Part shown: positions 6,843-13,121 of the stretch, in pieces
How the letters are laid out: every line of letters begins with the position of its first letter
Position numbering within the stretch: position 1 is the first letter of the stretch
From: an uncultured Bacilli bacterium
GTDB taxonomy: Bacteria; Bacillota_I; Bacilli_A; RF39; UBA660
NCBI GenBank assembly: GCA_934096535.1
Contig: CAKOMC010000021.1
Coordinates: forward strand, 1-23,372
Length of the DNA: 23,372 nt
Direction: 5' to 3'
Notes under the pieces: generated by a model
The model's input: the letters and a program-made list of their open reading frames with translations, nothing else
The model's database searches: none
What the model was told of the DNA's origin: nothing
Position numbers and translations under genes: made by a program

Positions 6843-7454
6843 TTGTTAAAAGTCGTTAGAAAAAGGTGCAAATTTATACTAAAAGTCGTTAGAAAAAGGT
6901 GTGAATTTGTACAAAAAGTCGTTAGAAAAAAGTGTAAAAGTCTTAAAAAAGCCAAATCTAGAGATTATGAATTACTACTTGATTGGTTGGACGCTGCTTC
7001 GTTAGTTTTGGCTTCTTATCGTGTTAGTCTACCAGAAAAACCACTTGCGGCTTATAAAGAAGATGATACCTTTAAATTGTTTATTAATGATATTGGTTTA
7101 CTAAATTATATGTTAAAAATAAGACCAGAAGATATTTTAGATGATGATTTGTCTTTATTTAAAGGGGCTTTTGTTGAAAACTATGTGGCTAGTCAGTTGG
7201 CTGCAAATGATATTGATTTATATTATTGGTTAAGTGATGGTATTGCTGAAATTGATTTTCTTTTATATAACGATGATGGAATTATTCCTGTTGAAGTTAA
7301 GGCTGCCAATAACACCCAATCTAAGAGCTTAAAGACATATATGGAAAAATTTAAACCTAATTATGCTATTAGAATAAGTACCAAAAATTTTGGCTATAAT
7401 GCAGAAACTAAAATAAAATCTATTCCATTATATGCAATTTTCTGTATAAAATAA
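6843..7454 (+). pseudogene. C-terminal remnant of a DUF4143-type AAA+ ATPase
   Basis: From about 6950 the translation matches the C-terminal part of the bacterial AAA+/DUF4143 ATPase family. It has a winged-helix-like LLLDWLDAASLV, then YRVS, a KLFINDIGLL segment, FKGAFVENYVASQL, YYWLSDGIAEIDFLL and IPVEVKAA, the last resembling a nuclease-like core with E-I-D and EVK. The roughly 200 residues that should precede it, with Walker A and B motifs, are missing. The frame is extended artificially through three 33-bp repeats with a TTG start and no good ribosome binding site. I therefore call it a 5'-truncated remnant. It sits between ksgA and yabG, an interval usually closed in Bacillus. A short expressed protein cannot be excluded because the remaining domain has no stop or frameshift. 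Confidence 0.75.
6846..6946 (+). repeat. 33-bp tandem repeats, three full units
   Basis: Units carrying AAAAGTCGTTAGAAAAA begin at 6848, 6881 and 6914, exactly 33 bp apart, and a short partial AAAAGTC occurs at 6936. Because 33 is a multiple of three, the frame stays open and reads as repeats of KVVRKRC plus four residues. The array lies where the ATPase domain of the following pseudogene should be. Confidence 0.85.
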
Positions 7455-7460
7455 TTTTTT

Positions 7461-7487
7461 AGAATTACACTTGTAGTTCTTTTTTTC
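7461..7487 (+). terminator. Terminator before yabG
   Basis: AGAATTAC (7461-7468) pairs with GTAGTTCT (7473-7480) around ACTT, followed by seven T. It separates the ksgA/ATPase-remnant region from yabG. Confidence 0.75.
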
Positions 7488-7520
7488 TTGTCTAAATAAT
7501 ACTATTTAATGGTGATATTC

Positions 7521-8300
7521 GTGATAAAAAAAGGAGATTATATTACTAGAAATAGTTATGGTAATGATACTGTCTTTTTAGTGTTAAATATTAGAGGGGA
7601 TACAGTTTATTTAAAGGGCGTGTATGCCAGACTTTATGCGGATAGTCCAATGGATGATTGTGTTAGTGTTGATAAGAGTACCGTTGAAGATGATTTTCGT
7701 CCCAGTAATTTTATTGATGAAGTAAAAAGTGAAGATAGAAGTAATTTCTTTTATTTACCAGCGCGTATTTTGCATTTAGATGGTGATAGCGAGTATTTAA
7801 AACGATGTATGGATTATTATAAACAAAATAAAGTATTTGCTATTGGAAGAAAAATTGATGAAGATACGGTGAGTGATGATATCATTTCTTATTTAAAAGA
7901 TGCTAAACCAGATATCGTTATTATTACAGGACATGATGCTTACATGAAGAAAAAGGGCGATAAAAAAGATTTAAGAAATTATAAGAATTCATTAAATTTT
8001 GTTAAAGCTGTAAAAAATGCCAGAAAATACGAAAGTTCCCATGAAAAGTTAATTATTATAGCGGGGGCTTGTCAAAGTAATTATGAAGAACTTATAAAAG
8101 CTGGGGCGAATTTTGCTAGCAGTCCGAAACGAGTAAATATTCATGCCTTAGATCCAGCAATTATCGCTTGTAATGTGGCTTTAACGGAGAAAAGTAAAGA
8201 AATTAATTTAATTGAACTTCTTGAAAAAACAAAGAACGGAGAGATGGGAATGGGCGGTATTATTTGTAATGGCATGATGTATGTGGGGTATCCAAGATGA
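7521..8300 (+). CDS. yabG: Sporulation-specific protease YabG
   Basis: This 259-residue homologue is recognised from the long C-terminal block: RILHLDGDSEYLKRC, DIVIITGHDAY, IIAGACQSNYEELIKAGAN, ASSPKRVNIHALDP and GGI. In B. subtilis YabG is made in the mother cell under sigma-K and cleaves spore-coat and related proteins during coat maturation; in clostridia it processes pre-germination proteins. The His-Asp and Cys residues in GHDAY and GACQS are conserved and presumed catalytic. The variable segment after the N-terminal domain is shorter than in B. subtilis (about 290 residues). The GTG at 7521, four bases after GGTGAT, is preferred over the ATG at 7509, which lacks a ribosome binding site. 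Its TGA overlaps the veg ATG, suggesting coupled translation. Confidence 0.93.
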   Translation: MIKKGDYITRNSYGNDTVFLVLNIRGDTVYLKGVYARLYADSPMDDCVSVDKSTVEDDFRPSNFIDEVKSEDRSNFFYLPARILHLDGDSEYLKRCMDYYKQNKVFAIGRKIDEDTVSDDIISYLKDAKPDIVIITGHDAYMKKKGDKKDLRNYKNSLNFVKAVKNARKYESSHEKLIIIAGACQSNYEELIKAGANFASSPKRVNIHALDPAIIACNVALTEKSKEINLIELLEKTKNGEMGMGGIICNGMMYVGYPR

Positions 8301-8509
8301 ACATAAGTGATATTAGAGATGAGATTAAAACGCTAGTTAATAAAGAAATTATGTTAAAGGTAAGTGGCAGTAGGGCTAAAACTACAATGATGAAAGGAAT
8401 AGTTAATGAAGTGTATTCCAATATTTTTACAGTGTTAGTCGATGGTGTGAATAAAAGCTTTACTTATGCCGATGTGGCAATAGGTGATGTTTGTATTTAT
8501 CATATGTAA
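8297..8509 (+). CDS. veg: Veg protein
   Basis: This 70-residue Veg homologue has a start DIRDEIKTLVNKEIMLKVSGSR, a central KGIVNEVYSNIFTV and a terminal FTYADV segment, all characteristic of the SH3-like Veg family. In B. subtilis Veg influences biofilm gene expression through SinR and is linked to spore germination; its biochemical role is not settled. It normally lies directly after yabG. Here the ATG overlaps the yabG stop (ATGA), so it may depend on translation of yabG. This is unusual given that B. subtilis veg has its own very strong promoter. The length is slightly below the Bacillus protein (86 residues). The assignment is supported by both sequence and gene order. Confidence 0.9.
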   Translation: MNISDIRDEIKTLVNKEIMLKVSGSRAKTTMMKGIVNEVYSNIFTVLVDGVNKSFTYADVAIGDVCIYHM

Positions 8510-8536
8510 AGTAATTGTCGAGTAATAGTAAGAGTC

Positions 8537-8565
8537 TTGATTTTTAGCAATACTTGGTTTAAAAT
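8537..8565 (+). promoter_or_regulatory. spoVG promoter, sigma-A-like
   Basis: TTGATT (8537-8542), a 17-base spacer and TAAAAT (8560-8565) lie 38 bases before the spoVG start. In B. subtilis spoVG uses sigma-H, but I see no clear sigma-H match (AGGA plus GAAT) here. Confidence 0.65.
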
Positions 8566-8603
8566 GAAAGTATGTTGTAATAGACAATAGAAGGAGAATT
8601 TAT

Positions 8604-8861
8604 ATGCAAGTTACATCAGTTACAGTTCGTAAAATCGAAAAAGAAGGTTCAAGAATGAGAGGAATAGCATCAATTCTTTTAGATGACTCATTCGCAGTAC
8701 ATGATATCAGAATTATTGAAGGAGATAATGGCTTATTCATTGCAATGCCAAGTAGAAAAACTGCTACTGGTGGATACAGAGATATAGCTCATCCAATTAA
8801 TCCTGATGCAAGAAAACAATTAGAAGATGCTATTATTGCTGAATATAAAAAAGCAGAATAG
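8604..8861 (+). CDS. spoVG: SpoVG, RNA-binding regulator
   Basis: This 85-residue SpoVG has the family hallmarks: VTSVTVRKI at the start, GIASILLDDSFAVHDIRIIEG, LFIAMPSRKT and the basic YRDIAHPIN. SpoVG is a small site-specific nucleic-acid-binding regulator. It affects septation and sporulation in Bacillus and virulence, capsule and stress genes in non-sporing Firmicutes. The length matches the family (about 84-97) with a short acidic tail. AGAAGGAG precedes the ATG. It is monocistronic, with a promoter at 8537-8565 and a strong terminator at 8870-8899. Its codon use (TCA, ATC and CCA frequent) differs a little from neighbours, consistent with high expression. Confidence 0.97.
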   Translation: MQVTSVTVRKIEKEGSRMRGIASILLDDSFAVHDIRIIEGDNGLFIAMPSRKTATGGYRDIAHPINPDARKQLEDAIIAEYKKAE

Positions 8862-8869
8862 TTAATGTT

Positions 8870-8899
8870 AACTACTTAGATTATCTAGGTAGTTTTTTT
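8870..8899 (+). terminator. spoVG terminator
   Basis: AACTACTTAGA (8870-8880) pairs over 11 positions with TCTAGGTAGTT (8884-8894) around a TTA loop, and a T-run follows. Confidence 0.88.
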
Positions 8900-8946
8900 A
8901 GTTTTAAGATGAATTTTTACTTGTAATTAGCTTAATAATAGTGTAG

Positions 8947-9002
8947 CCTATATATCTATAAAACATAATAAGTCATAGGAATTATTTCATTATATATATA
9001 GG
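8947..9002 (+). other. Inverted repeat upstream of yabP
   Basis: CCTATATAT (8947-8955) is complementary to ATATATAGG (8994-9002) across a 38-base loop. It lies in the 244-base gap between spoVG and yabP, 26 bases before the second G-rich element. It has no U-tract, so it may be an RNA structure or chance AT-rich symmetry. Confidence 0.35.
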
Positions 9003-9028
9003 AACTTATTTTAGCGTAGTACTTTTTA

Positions 9029-9047
9029 GGGAGTGGAGGGTGGGAAG
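9029..9047 (+). repeat. G-rich dispersed element, copy 2
   Basis: GGGAGTGGAGGGTGGGAAG is identical to the element at 2268-2286 except for one T/C change. It lies about 60 bp before yabP in otherwise AT-rich DNA. Confidence 0.65.
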
Positions 9048-9105
9048 ATTTCCTAATTTTTATTAATAATTATTTTATAAAAACATATAATTTATTGGTG
9101 ATAAT

Positions 9106-9393
9106 ATGGATAATAGATTAGAAAGTGTAACATTAATTAGTGAAATTAAGTTAAATGATAGGAAAAAGGTCAGCTTGTCTGGTTTAAAAAAGCTAGTAAG
9201 TTTTGATCCAGAAGAATTTGTTATGGATACTAATTTAGGACCCCTCGTTTTAAAAGGTAATAATTTAGAAATAGTAAAATTAGATATTATCGATGGTAAT
9301 TTACAAATAAAAGGTAAAATAAATTCGCTAGTTTATTTAGATGGAAAGGATAGTAAGAAAGATAATGGTATTCTTGCTAAGCTATTCAAGTGA
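9106..9393 (+). CDS. yabP: Sporulation protein YabP
   Basis: This 95-residue YabP/YqfC-family protein has repeated beta-rich segments with the typical order: RKKVSLSGLKKLVSFDPEEF near residues 19-38, then a GPLVLKGNNLEIVKLD block and a GNLQIKGKI block. In B. subtilis yabP is transcribed by sigma-E in the mother cell and is required, with YabQ, for normal spore cortex and coat formation. The length matches the family (about 100). GGTGAT lies before the ATG. Its stop overlaps the yabQ start. I find no convincing sigma-E promoter: CATATAAT at 9084 resembles a sigma-E -10 but lies too close to the ribosome binding site. Confidence 0.9.
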   Translation: MDNRLESVTLISEIKLNDRKKVSLSGLKKLVSFDPEEFVMDTNLGPLVLKGNNLEIVKLDIIDGNLQIKGKINSLVYLDGKDSKKDNGILAKLFK

Positions 9394-9659
9394 GTATTAA
9401 ATTACAGTTGCTTTGCTTTGGTATTTCTTTTCTTTATGGTATTTTTATAAGTTGGTTTTATCGATTTAATAAAAAATTTTTAGATAAGAGCAATTACTTT
9501 AGTAAAGTTATTATTTATATGTTAATGAGTTTCTTGATAGTGATTGGTTATATTGATATTTTTTACTTTGTAAATAAAGGTATCTTTCATATTTATTTTA
9601 TTATTGTAATGTTAATGGGAGCTTTAGGAGGTAGAAAAATCATTAAGAAAAATAATTGA
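9390..9659 (+). CDS. yabQ: Sporulation membrane protein YabQ (short form)
   Basis: This 89-residue protein has three hydrophobic segments: LLCFGISFLYGIFISWFY, IIYMLMSFLIVIGYIDIFYF and IYFIIVMLMGALGG. The family pattern of a first helix followed by Y-R-F-K and a later F--NKG is visible. YabQ localises to the forespore outer membrane and is needed for spore cortex formation in B. subtilis. The B. subtilis protein has about 210 residues, so this copy is little more than the conserved membrane domain. The GTG start overlaps the yabP TGA (GTGA), and there is no independent ribosome binding site, so translation is probably coupled. Gene order yabP-yabQ-divIC supports the call. Confidence 0.82.
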   Translation: MSIKLQLLCFGISFLYGIFISWFYRFNKKFLDKSNYFSKVIIYMLMSFLIVIGYIDIFYFVNKGIFHIYFIIVMLMGALGGRKIIKKNN

Positions 9660-9666
9660 GGAAAGA

Positions 9667-9693
9667 CTTTTGATTGATGAATTCAATTAAAAG
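9667..9693 (+). other. Stem-loop after yabQ
   Basis: CTTTTGATTGA (9667-9677) pairs with TCAATTAAAAG (9683-9693) around five bases. No T-run follows, so it may protect a 3' end or terminate poorly. TTAGATGTC occurs twice in the AT-rich stretch that follows, before the divIC promoter. Confidence 0.45.
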
Positions 9694-9820
9694 TAGATAC
9701 TATGCTTAGTGATTGTTAGATGTCTAAGTAGTTATTAGATGTCATAAAAGATTAAAAAAGATAATAAAATGTAAAAATTTTGTAAATAATGGTTAGTTTA
9801 TAGAAAAAAAAGATTATTAA

Positions 9821-9829
9821 TGATAAAAT
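9821..9829 (+). promoter_or_regulatory. Extended -10 promoter of divIC
   Basis: TGA-TAAAAT (hexamer 9824-9829) lies 26 bases before the chosen GTG start. The -35 region is poor. Confidence 0.45.
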
Positions 9830-9855
9830 TTAATTGATAAAGGGTCGTGTGTATT

Positions 9856-10170
9856 GTGAAGAAGAGTAAGAAAGCCTTAATCATTAAGAATTTACAAAGA
9901 AAAGGTATTTTAATTTTTTTGTTGACTATTGTTTTTGTTGTCTTTAGTGGCTTAGTCAGAGACTGGATAGCAATTGGTAATAATTTTATTCAAAAGAAAA
10001 ATTTAGAAAAAGAATATCAAGAACTTCAAGATAAACAAGAAGTTTTAGAACAAGAAGTTACTAAACTTCAAGATGAAGATTATGTTTTAAGATACGCTAG
10101 AGAAAAATATGGTTATAGTAAAGATGGAGAATTAATTATTAGAATTAATGAAAAGGATAAAGAAGATTAA
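9856..10170 (+). CDS. divIC: Septum formation initiator, DivIC/FtsL-like
   Basis: This 104-residue bitopic membrane protein has a basic cytoplasmic N terminus (KKSKKALIIKNLQRK), one transmembrane helix (GILIFLLTIVFVVFSGLV, about residues 17-34) and an extracytoplasmic coiled coil (LEKEYQELQDKQEVLEQEVTKLQDE). It ends with DYVLRYAREKYGYSKDGELIIRI, the typical DivIC/FtsB end motif with the Y-R-A-R-E---G pattern. DivIC acts with FtsL and DivIB/FtsQ at the divisome to activate septal peptidoglycan synthesis. The GTG at 9856 is preferred to the GTG at 9847 because AAAGGG (9839-9844) is 11 bases from the former and only two from the latter. Its position after yabP-yabQ matches B. subtilis divIC. Confidence 0.92.
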   Translation: MKKSKKALIIKNLQRKGILIFLLTIVFVVFSGLVRDWIAIGNNFIQKKNLEKEYQELQDKQEVLEQEVTKLQDEDYVLRYAREKYGYSKDGELIIRINEKDKED

Positions 10171-10208
10171 TTAATTTAATAAAGATATTAATAATAGTAA
10201 AAAAAATA

Positions 10209-10237
10209 TTTTGGTAAAAGATACCAAAAATTTTTTT
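10209..10237 (+). terminator. divIC terminator
   Basis: TTTTGGTA (10209-10216) pairs with TACCAAAA (10222-10229) around AAAGA, followed by seven T. Confidence 0.8.
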
Positions 10238-10281
10238 AGTGAAATAGCTAACATTTTCTTTTCTTTTAGAATACTTTCTTG

Positions 10282-10287
10282 TATAAT
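10282..10287 (+). promoter_or_regulatory. -10 element of the ABC-truA operon
   Basis: A perfect TATAAT lies 30 bases before the first ATG of the operon. No strong -35 is evident at 17 bases. AGAATACTTT at about 10268 resembles a half-site of the 1101-1250 palindromes, possibly by chance. Confidence 0.5.
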
Positions 10288-10295
10288 AACTAATT

Positions 10296-10321
10296 AGTGA
10301 TAAAATGGAGTGATAAAATGG
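10296..10321 (+). repeat. 13-bp tandem duplication over a ribosome binding site and start
   Basis: AGTGATAAAATGG occurs twice head to tail (10296-10308 and 10309-10321). The second copy contains the functional ATG, and the end of the first plus the start of the second supply GGAG at 10307-10310. The duplication has thus created the present ribosome binding site and start codon arrangement. Confidence 0.9.
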
Positions 10322-11106
10322 AGTCTATTAAACTTAGTAATATAACTTTTCAATATAATGATTTTACAGTATTTGATAGACTAACTATGCAAATTAATAA
10401 AGGTGTTAATACGGCGATTATTGGCACCGGTGCTTGTGGGAAAACTACGCTTGCTAAAATACTGGCTGGGGTTTTAAAGTACAGCGGCAGTATCATTATA
10501 AATGGGGTTGAAATTGTAAAAGATAATTTTTATCTTTTGAAGAGGTATGTTAGTGTTGTTACTAACGAAAGATATACCAGTACTAATATGGTAATAGATG
10601 AATTATTTAATAGTTTAAATGACTTAAATTTGACAGTGGAAGAAGAAGAGACTAGGGTTAATAAGATTGTCAAATTTTTTAAGTTAGAGAATGTTTTGGA
10701 AACGAGAGTTTCTACTTTTACAAAAAGATTTAAAAATTATTTAAAGATAATAAAGGCTTTAATAAGAAATAGTGAATATATTGTTTTTGATGATGTTTTT
10801 GTTAATATGGAAGAAGCAGATATTAAAAGAATTGTTAAGTATTGTAAAAATAATAATATAACTATTATTAATATTACAACGGATATGGAAAATTTATTAG
10901 ATAGTGATTATTTAATTATTTTATATAATAAAGGGATTGCTATGGAAGGTAAGACTTTAGAATGTTTAAAAGAAGAAAAAATTTTAAAAAGATTAGGCTT
11001 TAATTTACCATTTATGGTTGATTTATCGATTCAGTTGGGTTATTATGGATTACTAAACGAGATTATTACAAACGAAAGAAAGATGATAAAGACGATATGG
11101 AAATAG
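10318..11106 (+). CDS. Degenerate ABC ATPase, EcfA1-like
   Basis: This 262-residue ABC-fold protein sits where ecfA1 lies beside truA in many Firmicutes. ECF ATPases drive vitamin and metal uptake with the EcfT membrane subunit. Walker A is intact (GTGACGKTT, about residues 36-44), but the other catalytic parts are altered. The Q-loop glutamine is missing (SVVTNERYTS), the LSGGQ signature is replaced by FTKRFKN, Walker B ends FDD rather than LDE, and the switch histidine is a Thr (NITTDME). The start at 10318 uses GGAG seven bases upstream; a GTG at 10297 in the same frame has no such site. It overlaps the next gene by ten bases. ATP may be bound, but hydrolysis is doubtful. No EcfT gene is present in the operon. 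Confidence 0.8.
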   Translation: MESIKLSNITFQYNDFTVFDRLTMQINKGVNTAIIGTGACGKTTLAKILAGVLKYSGSIIINGVEIVKDNFYLLKRYVSVVTNERYTSTNMVIDELFNSLNDLNLTVEEEETRVNKIVKFFKLENVLETRVSTFTKRFKNYLKIIKALIRNSEYIVFDDVFVNMEEADIKRIVKYCKNNNITIINITTDMENLLDSDYLIILYNKGIAMEGKTLECLKEEKILKRLGFNLPFMVDLSIQLGYYGLLNEIITNERKMIKTIWK

Positions 11107-11885
11107 TTTTAAAGAAAGTCAGTTGTTCAGCGGTTAATGAGGAAAGAAAATTAAATAATGTTACTTGTACTTTCAAAAGTGGAAACATCACTTTTGTCAG
11201 TGGTATTTCTGGTCGACTTTTAAGAGATTTACTTATCGGTAAGAAGGGCAAAAGTAGTGGGAGTATTGAAATAAGTCCTGCCGGAACAATTAAAGATATT
11301 GGGTATCTAAGTAATAATCCGTTAAAAGAATTTAAAACTAAAACCGTTTATGAAGAAATGAATTATCTAGGGGATTTATATAATTTAGATTATGAAGACC
11401 GTAATAAAAAGATGTATGATGCCTTAAAGTTAGTAGAACTTAATGATAGTTATTTAAGAAGAAGTTTTGTTACTTTATCGACTACGGAAATAAAAAGAAT
11501 ACAATTAGCACTTATATTATTTTATAATCCTTTAGTGTATGTTTTTGATTATCATGAGAAAGGTTTTAACTACAAAGATATAGATTATTTAAAAAAAGTG
11601 TTAAAAAAGTTAAAGAGTAATTATAATAAAAATATTATTATTGTTAGTGATAATATTAGTTATTTTTTAGATACTTTAGATGAATATATTATTTTTAATA
11701 AGGGAAAAGTGGTAGTTACGGGAGATAAGAAGGATTTATATAATGAAGATTTATATAAATATATTAAATGTCCAAAGATAATTTCTTTTATTAAAATGGT
11801 TAAAGATAAAGATATTAATTTATCTAATTATTTAGATATTAATGAATTAATTAAAGGGATTTATAGAAGTGTTGAGGGTAAATGA
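11097..11885 (+). CDS. Degenerate ABC ATPase, EcfA2-like
   Basis: This 262-residue protein is the second ABC-like protein of the pair and occupies the EcfA2 position. Its overall layout follows an ABC ATPase: beta-rich start, a P-loop region at about residues 34-42 (SGISGRLLR), TVYEEM after the Q-loop, LSTTEIKRIQLAL at the signature, and VYVFDYHEKGF at Walker B. Key residues are gone: no Lys-Ser/Thr in the P-loop, GGQ changed to TTE, the catalytic Glu after Walker B changed to Tyr, and the H-loop His changed to Asp (IIVSDNIS). It therefore cannot bind or hydrolyse ATP in the normal way. The reading frame is intact and overlaps both neighbours (ten bases upstream, four with truA), suggesting selection for expression. 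A structural or regulatory role is possible but unproven. Confidence 0.78.
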   Translation: MEIVLKKVSCSAVNEERKLNNVTCTFKSGNITFVSGISGRLLRDLLIGKKGKSSGSIEISPAGTIKDIGYLSNNPLKEFKTKTVYEEMNYLGDLYNLDYEDRNKKMYDALKLVELNDSYLRRSFVTLSTTEIKRIQLALILFYNPLVYVFDYHEKGFNYKDIDYLKKVLKKLKSNYNKNIIIVSDNISYFLDTLDEYIIFNKGKVVVTGDKKDLYNEDLYKYIKCPKIISFIKMVKDKDINLSNYLDINELIKGIYRSVEGK

Positions 11886-12631
11886 GATATAAGGCAAAGA
11901 TTAGTTATGACGGTAATATGTATTATGGTTTTCAAAGATTAAATGAAATGCCTACTATTCAAAAAGAATTGGAAAAAGCCGTAAGTATTATCAATAAGAA
12001 AGATACGGTAGTTAAGGGAGCTTCGAGGACGGATAAAGGCGTTCATGCTTATGGGCAGGTTGTACATTTTGATTTGGATTATGAAGTACCAGTTGATAGA
12101 TTAAAGACGGCAGTAAATGCTATATTACCAAGAGATATTAGAGTAAGGGAAATAGAAATTGTTAATGGGGATTTTCATGCTAGAAGAAGTGCGGTTGGTA
12201 AAAAATATGTTTATAAGCTTAATTTAGGGGAGTATGATGTTTTTTTAGATAGGTATTACTTGCAGTATCCTTATAAGTTAGATATTAAGAAAATGGAAGA
12301 ATGCAGTAAAGTTTTCATAGGAGTTCATAATTTTAAGAATTTTACCGCGGGTGAAAGAGATAATTATGAGGCCATAGTTAAGGAAATAAACTTTATTAGA
12401 AATGGTAATTTTTTAGAGATAGAATTTGTAGGCAAAAGTTTTTACCGGTATATGGTAAGAAATATGGTTGGCGCGATGATTGATGTAGCCAGAGGAAAAC
12501 ATAGCATTAAAGAGGTAGAAGAATTATTAAATAACTGTGATAAAAGGGGGCAAATGCAAACGGCTAGTCCAAACGGTTTATATTTGGTGGCAGTTTATTA
12601 TACAGGAGGTTTAGAAAATGGAAAATTTTAA
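11882..12631 (+). CDS. truA: tRNA pseudouridine(38-40) synthase
   Basis: TruA isomerises uridines 38, 39 and 40 in the anticodon arm of many tRNAs. This 249-residue protein has the usual N-terminal YKAKISYDGNMYYGFQ, the catalytic motif GASRTDKGVHA with the nucleophilic Asp near residue 51, RDIRVREI, FHARRSAVGKKYVY, and the C-terminal FYRYMVRNMVGAMIDVARGK. The length is typical. The ATG overlaps the upstream gene's stop by four bases, and the gene's own end overlaps the next start by 14 bases. Linkage to ECF ATPase genes is common in Firmicutes, but normally an ecfT gene lies between; it is missing here. Confidence 0.96.
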   Translation: MRYKAKISYDGNMYYGFQRLNEMPTIQKELEKAVSIINKKDTVVKGASRTDKGVHAYGQVVHFDLDYEVPVDRLKTAVNAILPRDIRVREIEIVNGDFHARRSAVGKKYVYKLNLGEYDVFLDRYYLQYPYKLDIKKMEECSKVFIGVHNFKNFTAGERDNYEAIVKEINFIRNGNFLEIEFVGKSFYRYMVRNMVGAMIDVARGKHSIKEVEELLNNCDKRGQMQTASPNGLYLVAVYYTGGLENGKF

Positions 12632-13058
12632 GTTTAATGAAGAATTGTTAAGAGAGGGGTATCAATTTTTAGTCAATAATAAAGGTAATGGGGCTTATGG
12701 TGTATTAGAAGATGGTGATTTAACGGCTGATTATGCCGTAGATTTTAAAAATTTAGAAGATTATTTTAATATTAAAGAAAAACTTAGTGATGATAAATAT
12801 TTACTAGTAATATATGATAGAAAAAGTAGGCTTTACAAGGTTATGTTTGTTAATAAGAAGTTAATTATAGGTTATCCATTTTTGGCAAAATTGTTTGGTA
12901 AACATAAAGTAGCAGCGGTAGAAGTTCAAGGAATTTTAAGCATTTTGAATGCTAAATTAAGACAGCAAAGTTTATTAAATAGTGAAATAAAGCGCACGGC
13001 AATGGAAAATATCCAGCCTTTAAAACGCTCTAGAATTAATAAAAGAGGGAAAAACTAA
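12618..13058 (+). CDS. Hypothetical protein between truA and secA
   Basis: This 146-residue, probably soluble protein is not one I recognise. It begins inside the truA 3' end, with GGAGGT about seven bases before the ATG, so it belongs to the same operon. The N-terminal half is acidic and probably alpha/beta (YQFLVNNKGNGAYGVLEDGDL, YLLVIYDRKSRLYKVMFVNKK). The C terminus is basic (LKRSRINKRGK). No membrane helix, cysteine pair or catalytic motif stands out. A short GAAAAAC/GTTTTTC hairpin at 13049-13066, overlapping the stop, may weakly terminate the operon before the secA promoter. Confidence 0.75.
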   Translation: MENFKFNEELLREGYQFLVNNKGNGAYGVLEDGDLTADYAVDFKNLEDYFNIKEKLSDDKYLLVIYDRKSRLYKVMFVNKKLIIGYPFLAKLFGKHKVAAVEVQGILSILNAKLRQQSLLNSEIKRTAMENIQPLKRSRINKRGKN

Positions 13059-13086
13059 GGTTTTTCTAGGAAATTACAGAGGGTTG

Positions 13087-13095
13087 TGCTAAAAT
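13087..13095 (+). promoter_or_regulatory. secA promoter, extended -10
   Basis: TGC-TAAAAT (hexamer 13090-13095) lies 26 bases before the secA ATG. The -35 region is weak. Confidence 0.55.
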
Positions 13096-13121
13096 AAAAA
13101 TGTGATTATGGAGGATATGAT

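Noticed and set aside
9065..9091. Sigma-E promoter for yabP (AATAAT, then CATATAAT)
   Set aside because: The -10 matches loosely, but transcription would start inside the ribosome binding site at 9097-9102.
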